This document shows positions 8,501 through 14,596 of a stretch of DNA of 19,878 nt, piece after piece. Each line of letters opens with the position of its first letter. Position 1 is the first letter of the stretch. The DNA is taken from NCBI GenBank assembly GCA_019420525.1, contig JAHZHA010000009.1, positions 23,210 through 43,087 on the forward strand. Reading direction: 5' to 3'. Both the position numbers and the translations under genes were made by a program. This DNA is from Bacillota bacterium. Its GTDB lineage: Bacteria > Bacillota > Clostridia > Peptostreptococcales > Anaerovoracaceae. A model generated the notes under the pieces. That model ran no database searches. It was not told the DNA's origin and worked only from the letters and a program-made list of their open reading frames with translations.

Positions 8501-9232
8501 TCACTCCTGCTCTTCATAGTCGCTTTCGATGTCGATAAACCAGATATATACACCGCAGACCCCGCCTTTTGCGTCGCAGCCGAAGTAGACGGGATAGTAT
8601 CCGTCCCCCCAGCCGGAGGCGAATATGGGCAGGTCACAATCGGTATCCGGCACCGTCCAGTTGAGCCAGTCTCCTCCCTCTCGCTGGTATCTGGGATTTG
8701 CATGGAAGTTCTGCTCCAGCAGATCGCAGAATAAGTCGTTATAGTAGTCGATATCATCCTCTTTTTCCACCCGCTTGGCCCAGTATTCCTTAAATGCCGT
8801 CCGGGTACGGATGTCTGCGATACAGCCCATTCCGGCATCCACACCGAAGCCGAAGAAGTCTTCCTCGCTCAGTTCTTCTTCCAGATTCTCGGCTCCCGTC
8901 ATACCCAACTCATAGCGGGCAGGCTTCTCCCCGGTGATCTCCACCTTGACGCAGGCGTAGCGGTCTCCGTATTTTTCGCTGGGCACTACACAGATCTTCA
9001 CCGGATAAGCTCCGGCAGGGATCGTCTGAAAAAACGGCAGAGCTTCCTCCAGTTCCACCAGCGGATCGCAAGCGAAAATCGTTCCGGTGGGAAAACGGAC
9101 TGTGCCGATTTCCAGCACATCTACAGCCATATTTCCGATGACTTTTTCTGTAAAATATGTGTCCAGATCCGTTTTGCAGACCAGTTTGTCCCTGATCGAT
9201 TCGTATTTCTTCATCCATTCTTTTTCAGGCAT
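8501..9232 (-). CDS. DUF4241 domain-containing protein
   Basis: The protein has 243 residues, is acidic and is predicted cytosolic. DUF4241 motifs are clear: FPTGTIFACDPLV (47-59), PAGAYPVKICVV, FGFGVDAGMGCIAD (127-140) and the C-terminal SGWGDGYYPVYFGCDAKG (206-223). The family has no established activity. It is found in many bacteria and often sits with other small DUF proteins thought to act as immunity factors. The ATG at 9232-9230 follows GGGAGGA at about 8 nt. It heads the intact part of the minus-strand operon that continues with DUF4253, DUF4274 and the multi-CxxC protein. A small frameshifted ORF precedes it by 42 nt. Confidence 0.88.
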   Translation of the reverse strand: MPEKEWMKKYESIRDKLVCKTDLDTYFTEKVIGNMAVDVLEIGTVRFPTGTIFACDPLVELEEALPFFQTIPAGAYPVKICVVPSEKYGDRYACVKVEITGEKPARYELGMTGAENLEEELSEEDFFGFGVDAGMGCIADIRTRTAFKEYWAKRVEKEDDIDYYNDLFCDLLEQNFHANPRYQREGGDWLNWTVPDTDCDLPIFASGWGDGYYPVYFGCDAKGGVCGVYIWFIDIESDYEEQE

Positions 9233-9274
9233 GATCGTGTCCTCCCGTTGATTCTGCTTCTCAGCATTTCTGTG

Positions 9275-9420
9275 TCATTCTTCGCCGTCCGTCCGCACCG
9301 GAGCCTTCGCGCCCTTTTCCATTTCCGCCCCGCAGTCCGGACAATTTCATAACAGACTGGTTTCTCCTTCTCCCGTGTGAACTGCGCTTCAAAACGTTTC
9401 ACTTTCAGATTAACATTCAT
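9275..9420 (-). pseudogene. Small CxxC (zinc-knuckle) protein, frameshifted remnant
   Basis: An ATG at 9420-9418 with GGAG about 6 nt upstream opens a frame reading MNVNLKVKRFEAQFTREK and then KPVCYE. Just after this, the frame that continues sensibly is a different one: NCPDCGAEMEKGAKAPVR to a TGA at 9277-9275. One missing base near 9348 would join the two parts into a protein of about 48 residues with a CPDCGAEM zinc knuckle. The piece sits directly upstream of the DUF4241 gene on the same strand. It may be a mutated gene, a sequencing error or a programmed frameshift. The family cannot be named. Confidence 0.35.
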
Positions 9421-9498
9421 ACTGCTCCGGCGCAAACGGAAATCGGGAAACGCCCATCGAATTAATCTTTCTGAACACGCGACAGAATTTCGATAATT

Positions 9499-9517
9499 TG
9501 TTCCGACTTCGGAATAT
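9499..9517. promoter_or_regulatory. Palindromic operator-like site 1
   Basis: TTCCGA (9501-9506), CT, TCGGAA (9509-9514). With flanks it reads TG, TTCCGA, CT, TCGGAA, TAT, matching site 2 at 16 of 19 positions. Its centre (9507.5) is exactly 40 bp from that of site 2. Confidence 0.55.
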
Positions 9518-9533
9518 TCTTGCGAATACAATG

Positions 9534-9561
9534 AATCATGTTCCGAAATCGGAACATGATT
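9534..9561. promoter_or_regulatory. Palindromic operator-like site 2 (28 bp, near-perfect)
   Basis: AATCATGTTCCGA (9534-9546) and its exact reverse complement TCGGAACATGATT (9549-9561) are separated by only AA. No T-run follows and the loop is too short for a terminator hairpin, so a protein-binding site is the better reading. The outer ATGT/ACAT ends recall PadR-type sites, but the spacing (12 nt) is longer than the usual PadR box. Confidence 0.65.
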
Positions 9562-9662
9562 TGATTTTATGCCGGATGAAATTCAGAAAGTTCCATTCTT
9601 TAAAGCTGTATTTTTACACTTTTTCTTCCTCTATTCTTAAGAATAATTTATGACAAAGTACC

Positions 9663-9692
9663 TTGATACACATAGTAATTTTCGGATATAAT
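9663..9692 (+). promoter_or_regulatory. Promoter of the padR operon
   Basis: TTGATA (9663-9668) and TATAAT (9687-9692) are separated by 18 bp. The predicted start near 9699 leaves a leader of only about 12 nt that begins close to the GGAGGTGA ribosome binding site (9699-9706). It also rules out the in-frame ATG at 9691, which lies inside the -10 box. Confidence 0.65.
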
Positions 9693-9711
9693 GAACCCGG
9701 AGGTGAAGGGA

Positions 9712-10059
9712 ATGCCGGATCAGAAGATCAACAGCGATTTAATCCGGGGGCATATCGATACGATCATTCTGCGGATATTAAAGGACGGTGACAATTACGG
9801 TTACGAAATCATGAAAGCCGTAGCTGCCAACAGCGGAGATGAATACGAACTGAAAGAACCGTCTCTGTACACCAGTCTGAAACGGCTGGAAAAGCAGGGA
9901 CATATCGTCAGCTACTGGGGCGATGAGTCCCAGGGCGGACGGCGGAAATATTATCATATTACGGAGAGCGGAAACGCGGCTTATGAGAAAGCGCTGGCCG
10001 AATGGCTGCATGCGCAGAAGATCATTACTATGCTTCTTCAGGGAGGTGACCACAGATGA
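9712..10059 (+). CDS. PadR-family transcriptional regulator
   Basis: The protein has 115 residues, typical of short PadR (LmrR/YqjI-like) repressors. The winged helix domain is complete: DTIILRILKDGDNYGYEIMKAV, then the recognition segment KEPSLYTSLKRLEKQGHIVSYW and the beta-wing GGRRKYYHITESGNAAYE, followed by a C-terminal dimerisation helix (WLHAQKIITML). The ATG at 9712 is chosen because the upstream ATG falls in the promoter, and GGAGGTGA lies 5 nt before 9712. The stop overlaps the start of the next gene by 4 nt (ATGA). In this arrangement PadR usually represses its own operon with the membrane genes behind it. The inducer is unknown. Confidence 0.93.
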   Translation: MPDQKINSDLIRGHIDTIILRILKDGDNYGYEIMKAVAANSGDEYELKEPSLYTSLKRLEKQGHIVSYWGDESQGGRRKYYHITESGNAAYEKALAEWLHAQKIITMLLQGGDHR

Positions 10060-10730
10060 CAGATTTACAGAAATACGTCGACAGTTTATTCCGGCACCAG
10101 CGGATGACGCCGGAGATAAGAGATCTGAAGGAAGAAATCGTCAGCAATATGACTGCCAAACGAGATGACCTGATGGCTCAGGGAATGGACGCCGAAAGAG
10201 CTTCGGAAAAGGCCATGGAAAACCTGCCGGATGTGGATTTTCTGCTGGACGGAAATCAGCTTACCCACGTCAGCCAATATCGTCTGGAATGTACGCAGGC
10301 CGTACTGCTCAATTGCGTGATCTTCTGGATCTTCTCTCTTCCCCTGCTCTTTACGGGATACGCTTCCGTCTGCTACGCAGGGCTGGCACTGGTCATTCTT
10401 TCAGGCTGTATCTATCTGGCCGCGAAATGCAGACCTGCGGACAGTGATGCGTTTCTCTCGGTGACTGCCAGCAAACGGCGCAGAAAGACGGCATGGATCA
10501 TCTGGGGCCTGTTCTTTTTCGTGGCCGCAGGAACTATGGCGGCGCTGACCTTCGGAAGCAATATATGGTTCGGCCGGCCTCTCAATATCAGCGGCCCGTA
10601 TCAGACAGCAAACATCGCAGTGCGGTTCTATCTGCCCCTGCTGACGATCCTCATCCCCGTCACATTCAGCAATTTTACAAAGATCCTGCTGAACAACAGA
10701 AAGGAAGGCGAAAATGAAGAGGAAGAATAG
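10056..10730 (+). CDS. Membrane protein with N-terminal permease-prefix (DUF1700/HAAS-like) domain
   Basis: The protein has 224 residues. Residues 1-70 form a helical, soluble domain (YVDSLFRHQRMTPEIRDLKEEI..., then MDAERASEKAMENL) typical of the permease-prefix or DUF1700/HAAS-like modules that accompany PadR regulators. Four hydrophobic segments follow (about 82-101, 104-122, 146-166, 188-208), ending in an acidic tail. In this context the soluble part is thought to contact the PadR partner or assist a membrane partner, but a defined function is lacking. It is translationally coupled to padR by the ATGA overlap and overlaps the downstream DUF4825 gene by 17 nt. Confidence 0.82.
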   Translation: MTDLQKYVDSLFRHQRMTPEIRDLKEEIVSNMTAKRDDLMAQGMDAERASEKAMENLPDVDFLLDGNQLTHVSQYRLECTQAVLLNCVIFWIFSLPLLFTGYASVCYAGLALVILSGCIYLAAKCRPADSDAFLSVTASKRRRKTAWIIWGLFFFVAAGTMAALTFGSNIWFGRPLNISGPYQTANIAVRFYLPLLTILIPVTFSNFTKILLNNRKEGENEEEE

Positions 10731-11256
10731 AATTATCATCGGTCTGCTGGCTGCGGCGGCCGTCCTGTTCTGCATCATTCAATTCCGTATTATCCCCAAC
10801 ATTCAGGAAAAACAGGCCGACTACGACCGCAATCAGACAGATGCGCTGACCCATGATATTACCGCTATTGAGGATTACCGATCCGCCTACATGGGAAATG
10901 CCAGCAACATAGGCGGTCTCTTTGAACATCTGCCTCTCAGCGATATTTCCAGGAAATACGAGATCGATTCGGATAACTGCATCCTGACGGTTTACTATCT
11001 AGATACCGACTGGAGCAGAGGCAGAGAAAAGGTACGGCGGGATCTGATCTACAACTCTGCTGCAGCCATGGCAGCCATCGACAATCTGGAAGGAATCGTC
11101 TATCATTTTGCCGGGGAAACGTATTCCTTTGACAGACAGCAGATTGAAGACGTCTTCGGCAGTCCTCTCTCTGATCTGTTGACGCCGGATACCTGGCATG
11201 ACGCGGTTCAGACAAAGCTTTCCTCGGAAGAATTCTGCCGGCAGTTTTACGAATAG
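10714..11256 (+). CDS. DUF4825 domain-containing membrane-anchored protein
   Basis: The protein has 180 residues. A basic N-terminus and one transmembrane helix (about 6-25, IIIGLLAAAAVLFCIIQF) anchor a domain predicted to lie outside the membrane. The segment DITAIEDYRSAYMGNASNIGGLFEHLPL (about 48-75) is the DUF4825 signature (Y-x-G-N with a small-residue helix), followed by a beta-rich part (ILTVYYLDTDW) and VYHFAGETYSF. The family's function is unknown; it often sits next to PadR or peptidase-linked regulators. Its start lies within the end of the upstream gene, where AAGGAAGGCG acts as the ribosome binding site. It is the last gene of the operon, before the 11279 terminator. Confidence 0.8.
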   Translation: MKRKNRIIIGLLAAAAVLFCIIQFRIIPNIQEKQADYDRNQTDALTHDITAIEDYRSAYMGNASNIGGLFEHLPLSDISRKYEIDSDNCILTVYYLDTDWSRGREKVRRDLIYNSAAAMAAIDNLEGIVYHFAGETYSFDRQQIEDVFGSPLSDLLTPDTWHDAVQTKLSSEEFCRQFYE

Positions 11257-11278
11257 TAAGATCACTTCAATTTAAAAG

Positions 11279-11350
11279 GCGGTCAGCCGCCGGGGCCGGG
11301 CATGTGCCCGTTTCATTCAGCCCCGGCGGCTGACCGCTTCTCGTTTTTCC
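11279..11350 (+). terminator. Strong branched intrinsic terminator of the padR operon
   Basis: An 18-bp perfect stem (11279-11296 with 11320-11337, GC-rich) encloses a second perfect hairpin, CGGGCA (11297-11302) with TGCCCG (11305-11310). A TTCTCGTTTTT tract follows. The reverse strand also reads into CTTTTAAA, so it may act in both directions. Confidence 0.8.
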
Positions 11351-11394
11351 ATATTTGCCCTGACGGCTGATAAGAGACTGCAGAAAATTCTCTG

Positions 11395-11423
11395 TTCCGA
11401 CGTTTTCAGCATTGTAGTATAAT
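11395..11423 (+). promoter_or_regulatory. Probable promoter of the small membrane protein gene
   Basis: A consensus TATAAT lies at 11418-11423. The best -35 at 17 bp spacing is the poor TTCCGA (11395-11400). That hexamer is also the half-site of the palindromes at 9499-9561. Confidence 0.4.
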
Positions 11424-11463
11424 AACAAAAAGATAATAACGCAAAATTTGAGAGGTGAATAAA

Positions 11464-11715
11464 ATGGACGGAATGGGAACTTTAATTTCTCTGTTAATAT
11501 TGTTTGTCGTCATGGTGGTTTTACTGATCGCCGGCATCAAAGGAAAGTTTGCGGTCTATCTCACTGCTCTCACCGCTGCTCTGTGCGCGTGGCTGGCAGG
11601 ACTGATTCTGGATGCAAACGTCGCCGACGGATTTCTGTCCTTGCGGATACTCCTGCCCGTACTGGCCATGGGATTCTGCATTCTGAAAGCGGTTATGAGA
11701 GGGAAATCAGAATGA
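11464..11715 (+). CDS. Small hydrophobic membrane protein
   Basis: The protein has 83 residues and is not assigned to a family. Three hydrophobic segments are visible (about 5-22, 27-46 and 54-74), with a short basic tail (KAVMRGKSE). The ATG at 11464 is chosen over the GTG at 11455 because the GTG lies within the AGAGGTGA ribosome binding site (11451-11458). A TATAAT box about 40 nt upstream supports independent expression. It is convergent with, and overlaps by a few bases, the broken end of an HNH nuclease gene, so its 3' end may mark a recombination joint. The function is unknown. Confidence 0.65.
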   Translation: MDGMGTLISLLILFVVMVVLLIAGIKGKFAVYLTALTAALCAWLAGLILDANVADGFLSLRILLPVLAMGFCILKAVMRGKSE

Positions 11716-12208
11716 AGATTATCCCGGTAACACGCTTCAAACAGCTTATGCAATCCGTCTTTTTTCTGAATCATCTGATACATCAGGTATTGATTTTCCG
11801 AGAACGCGTCGAAAAACGGATTCCACTTCGGAAGCTTGTTGCTCTTTGACGAGTTCAGAGAAGAATCCATCGGCATCAGGTTCCACAATTCGTCGTTCAT
11901 CACAAAAGACCAAGGTATGAAGTGATCGATGTCATACTTTTTTGCAGCGACAGGCCGGCCGGTAAACACGTTCCTCACCTGTCCATCTGCCGACAGGCCG
12001 CTGAGATGAATATGAAATTCCCGTACCGAATACCAGGCATTGCATATCATTTCGTTTATGATCTCATCAAAAGTCGTATCCTGAATTCCCTCTGAGATAA
12101 GCTGCACGATAGCTTCCAGCCAATAGAATTTATAGCAGAAGGATGGATCTTTCATCATTTTGGAAAAGCCTTCTATATCGAGAGTATTGTGATACCGGCC
12201 TTCGATGA
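11709..12208 (-). pseudogene. HNH endonuclease remnant (truncated, probably internally deleted)
   Basis: The readable part resembles clostridial HNH (HNH_4-like) nucleases. The N-terminal segment is DPSFCYKFYWLEAIVQLI...FDEIINEMICNAWYSVREFHIHLSG. The nuclease core is KKYDIDHFIPWSFV, then ELWNLMPMDSSLNSSKSNKLPKW, with catalytic-type D-H and N residues. The C-terminal YRDNLHS ends abruptly where the convergent small membrane gene stops (about 11713). Beyond that the open frame continues only as antisense of that gene. The core follows the N-terminal part after only about 15 residues, where related proteins have a long middle region, so an internal deletion is likely. It may once have been joined to, or coupled with, the methyltransferase directly upstream, which is in a different frame. 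It is probably inactive. Confidence 0.6.
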
Positions 12209-12805
12209 TCAGCTGATTTCCTGTTTCTGAAGCAACAGATTGAGCCATTTTTCATCCTCCCTTCCGGGTCTCGCGTCACCTGTGATCCAGCATTCCGTCA
12301 CGGTCAGTTCCGGTATTTCTCCGATAAAATCCCGAAATGCCGCTTCGGTAAAATCCGTAAAATATCTGCCGTTCCGCTCTCCTTCAAACTCTCCGTGTTT
12401 AAAGGAAGTATAAATCACGCCGGGGAATTTCAGTGCAGTGCACATTTTCCGGAAAACCGGCAGCAGTTCCTCTTTCGGCAAGTGTAGAATCGAGGCACAT
12501 GCCCAGATCCCGTTATATGTACAGACTTCATCCAGATCCTGAAACAACATCTCTTTCACGTCGATTCCCGTATAAGCGCCGGCCAGTCTCACGCACTCTG
12601 CTGATCCGTCCGCAGCGGTGACCCGGTAACCTCTCTCCAGAAAATATTTTGTATCCCGCCCGGACCCGCATCCGAAATCCAGAATGTCGGCCCCCTCTTT
12701 CAGCAGCGAGAGGAATTTGTCCTGTATCCGGTGCATGTCCGTATATCGAGTGCTCTCTGTAAAAGCAGCTGCGTTGCGGTTGTAGTAATCCAGTGTGTTG
12801 ATCAT
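12209..12805 (-). CDS. Class I SAM-dependent methyltransferase
   Basis: The protein has 198 residues and is cytosolic. The Rossmann-fold motif I is ADILDFGCGSGRDTKYF (39-55), and the post-I acidic residue lies in VTAADGS. Motif IV is GIWACASILHLPKEEL, and the C-terminal block GERNGRYFTDFTE is followed by TGDARPGREDEKWLNLLLQK. This is the TehB/UbiE-like small methyltransferase group common in Clostridia; the substrate is unknown. The ATG at 12805 follows GGAGA at about 10 nt. The stop lies at the start of the HNH remnant on the same strand, suggesting that the two once formed a methyltransferase-nuclease pair or fusion. The gene itself looks intact. Confidence 0.85.
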   Translation of the reverse strand: MINTLDYYNRNAAAFTESTRYTDMHRIQDKFLSLLKEGADILDFGCGSGRDTKYFLERGYRVTAADGSAECVRLAGAYTGIDVKEMLFQDLDEVCTYNGIWACASILHLPKEELLPVFRKMCTALKFPGVIYTSFKHGEFEGERNGRYFTDFTEAAFRDFIGEIPELTVTECWITGDARPGREDEKWLNLLLQKQEIS

Positions 12806-12860
12806 ACTTCAAAGTCTCCATCCGAATCACAAGTACTTCTTGGCTTATTTGCCTGTTTTC

Positions 12861-13238
12861 TCATTTCCTTTCGATCATATAGGACTGCAGACTTTTCCGG
12901 CAGCCATTCTCTTCATAAAAAGATTCGGCCCCCGGCTGTGCGCCGAAATATAACATGGTCGGCGTATTTTCCTTTGCCAGCTGAAGAAGTCTGCTGCCGA
13001 TTCCCCGATTCTGATACTCCGGAAGGACGAGCAGCTCCGTGATGGTACCGAAATAACAGCCGTCTGATAAAATGCGCAGGCACCCTGCCAGCGTACTATC
13101 ATCATAAGCCGTAATATTGATCGTTTTTGACAATGCTTCTTTTGTCTTTTTCGTGTCGTATTCGCCTTTCCATACCTGATTGACAAAATCGATGAAAACC
13201 GAAGCGTCGAGTCCTTTGTCATCTACCTTATATTCCAT
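12861..13238 (-). CDS. GNAT-family N-acetyltransferase
   Basis: The protein has 125 residues, a minimal single-domain GNAT. Acetyl-CoA binding motif A is visible as ITELLVLPEYQNRGIGSRLLQLAKE (V-x-P-x-x-Q-x-x-G-I-G). A C-terminal AESFYEENGCRKSLQSYMIERK matches the usual F-Y-x-x-x-G-F end. Three candidate starts share the frame. The ATG at 13238 is preferred because AGGAG lies 9 nt upstream, whereas the start at 13259 has only a weak GGA, and the longer open frame has low-complexity, non-homologous leader residues. It lies downstream of the Vat-like gene on the same strand, with a 197-nt gap that may hold its own promoter. The acceptor substrate is unknown. Confidence 0.83.
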   Translation of the reverse strand: MEYKVDDKGLDASVFIDFVNQVWKGEYDTKKTKEALSKTINITAYDDSTLAGCLRILSDGCYFGTITELLVLPEYQNRGIGSRLLQLAKENTPTMLYFGAQPGAESFYEENGCRKSLQSYMIERK

Positions 13239-13435
13239 CGTTTGATACTCCTGATTCATCTGTCCAACTGTAAAAATCACGTTCTTAATCCGATAGGAAC
13301 TCTGATTGCTCTGATATAAGCATATCATATTGTAAGAAATTTTTCGCCATTCTGTATTAAAAGCGGCGCACATTACGGCTTCACACACGGTTCCTGTCAG
13401 ATGCCAGGAAAATGATGAACTTCCTCCATTTTTTA

Positions 13436-14062
13436 TCATTTCAGCAGATCTATCCGGCCGGACTGAATCGCTCTGATATTCCGGGCAATCTTTTCTTCCG
13501 GCCAGTCCCACCACTTCAGCCTCAGGAGTTCTGACACGGTTTTATCGTCAAACCTCCTGCGTATGGGAACAGCAGAAACGCCTCCAACGATGGTGTATGG
13601 TGCCACATCCTCTGCTACCACAGCGCGGGCTCCGATGATCGCTCCGTCTCCCACTGTAACGCCTGACAATATGATGGCTTCGTAACCGATCCATACATCG
13701 TTTCCCACAATGATATCTCCTTTATTGTCCCATGCTTCGGTGACATCATCCCGTTCCAACCCCCACTCTTCGTAAAACAGAGAAAATGGATAAGTGGACA
13801 GAGAGGCCATCGTGTGATTTGCACTGTTAAAAAGAAATTTTACTCCGCGGGCGATGGAACAGAATTTTCCGATGATCAATCTATCGTGATTGACAGGATA
13901 TTGATACAATACGTTATTTTGTTCAAATTTCACCGGATCGTCGGCAAAATCGTGATACATGGTATAATCACCTATCTCAATATCCGGTCTGGTAATCACG
14001 TTTTTCAGATAAACAGTCTGCCGGTCTCCAGTTCTGGGATAAATACTCTTTGAATCAGCCAT
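13436..14062 (-). CDS. Vat/CatB-like hexapeptide acetyltransferase (xenobiotic acetyltransferase)
   Basis: The protein has 208 residues, the size of Vat streptogramin A O-acetyltransferases and CatB chloramphenicol acetyltransferases. It has the left-handed beta-helix hexapeptide repeats (IIVGNDVWIGYEAIILSG, then GAIIGARAVVAEDVAPYTIVGG). It also has the active-site loop FNSANHTM with the catalytic-type H83, and the C-terminal RRRFDD...LLRLKWWDWPEEKI block characteristic of this group. It acts in the cytosol, with acetyl-CoA as donor. Whether this copy accepts streptogramin A, chloramphenicol or a natural metabolite cannot be told from sequence; many chromosomal homologues are not clinical resistance genes. 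AGGAGG lies 9 nt before the ATG, and a sigma-A type promoter lies upstream. Confidence 0.85.
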   Translation of the reverse strand: MADSKSIYPRTGDRQTVYLKNVITRPDIEIGDYTMYHDFADDPVKFEQNNVLYQYPVNHDRLIIGKFCSIARGVKFLFNSANHTMASLSTYPFSLFYEEWGLERDDVTEAWDNKGDIIVGNDVWIGYEAIILSGVTVGDGAIIGARAVVAEDVAPYTIVGGVSAVPIRRRFDDKTVSELLRLKWWDWPEEKIARNIRAIQSGRIDLLK

Positions 14063-14104
14063 TTCTTTCTTCCTCCTGTCTGATAATTCTTTTTTCTATA
14101 CAAA

Positions 14105-14133
14105 ATTATCACGTGTACAGGAAAATTTCTCAA
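14105..14133 (-). promoter_or_regulatory. Promoter of the Vat-like gene
   Basis: On the minus strand, TTGAGA (14133-14128) and GATAAT (14110-14105) are separated by 17 bp. The predicted leader is about 35 nt. Confidence 0.55.
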
Positions 14134-14162
14134 TATACCAAACATTGCAGAAGTAACTGGTA

Positions 14163-14194
14163 GAAAAAGAGAGCCGCCTTCCCGACGACTCTCT
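14163..14194 (-). terminator. Intrinsic terminator of the CD3324-family gene
   Basis: Reading the minus strand, AGAGAGTCGTC (14194-14184) pairs with GGCGGCTCTCT (14178-14168) over 11 bp with two G-U pairs and a 5-nt loop, followed by TTTTTC. It separates this gene from the Vat-like promoter. Confidence 0.75.
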
Positions 14195-14199
14195 GAAAT

Positions 14200-14463
14200 T
14201 TATTTTTGATACACTATTTTTCTTATGGCATAAACCGAAAGACCGTATTCATCAGCAAGTTCTTCCATCGAAGTACCTTTCTGATATCTGCCGACAATCA
14301 CCTTATTGCGACAGTCGAGTTCTTTCCGGTAGCCGGATAATTCACCCCAGGATTTATGCTGCTGTTTTTTCGCAGGAACATAAATATAGCTTGCCTGAAC
14401 GTATTTCTGCAGTTCTTCCACCAGCATATCCGGGAGAATTTCACTTGCGTTTATATATTTCAT
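14200..14463 (-). CDS. CD3324-family protein (Mor-like HTH)
   Basis: The protein has 87 residues and matches the short CD3324 family widespread in Clostridia. The N-terminal MKYINASEILPDMLVEELQKYV and IYVPAKK blocks are followed by a basic linker (GYRKELDCRNKVIVGRYQ) and a C-terminal helix-turn-helix, TSMEELADEYGLSVYAIRKIVY. The layout resembles Mor/Com transcription activators, so it is probably a DNA-binding regulator with an unknown target. The ATG at 14463 is chosen because AGGAGG lies 8-9 nt upstream; the in-frame upstream ATG lacks a site. A dedicated terminator follows. The upstream leader contains mutually exclusive hairpins (14500-14596), which could matter for its expression. Confidence 0.88.
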   Translation of the reverse strand: MKYINASEILPDMLVEELQKYVQASYIYVPAKKQQHKSWGELSGYRKELDCRNKVIVGRYQKGTSMEELADEYGLSVYAIRKIVYQK

Positions 14464-14499
14464 GCGGGCTTCCTCCTTGATTGATAAGTAATTCAAGCA

Positions 14500-14596
14500 G
14501 CAAAGCCAGCAAAATTATTTCAGCGACTCAGATTACTCCATGCAAATGTCGCTTATGTACTGGCTTTGCATGGAGTTTTGCTTTGTTTTTTCTTTT
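14500..14596. promoter_or_regulatory. Overlapping alternative hairpins with T-run
   Basis: GCAAAGCCAG (14500-14509) pairs with CTGGCTTTGC (14560-14569), enclosing AGCGAC (14522-14527) with GTCGCT (14548-14553). ACTCCATGCAAA (14535-14546) pairs with TTTGCATGGAGT (14565-14576). The two folds share 14565-14569 and cannot coexist. T-rich sequence follows on the plus strand to 14599. It may be a switch-like leader or the relic of a mobile element end. Confidence 0.45.

Larger units (their letters stand above)
9421..9662. other. Regulatory intergenic region between the DUF4241 operon and padR
   Basis: No gene was found here. It contains two related palindromes (9499-9517 and 9534-9561) and a 12-bp palindrome ATTCTTAAGAAT (9633-9644) nearer to padR. 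No confident promoter was found for the minus-strand operon, although it must start in this interval or within the small broken ORF. Confidence 0.6.

Noticed and set aside
9211..9531. 106-residue minus-strand ORF
   Set aside because: Its C-terminal half is Arg-rich read-through after a frameshift and it runs into the DUF4241 start. Only the 9275-9420 remnant is credible.
9534..9561. The 28-bp palindrome as a LexA/DinR box
   Set aside because: The Firmicute LexA site is GAAC-N4-GTTC. Here the order is GTTC...GAAC with a different spacing.
11556..11708. C-terminal extension of the HNH frame
   Set aside because: Past about 11709 the frame only reads antisense of the small membrane protein gene and has no nuclease similarity, so it was left out of the remnant.
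13239..13514. N-terminal extension of the GNAT frame
   Set aside because: It overlaps the Vat-like gene and has no GNAT similarity. A better ribosome binding site precedes the ATG at 13238.
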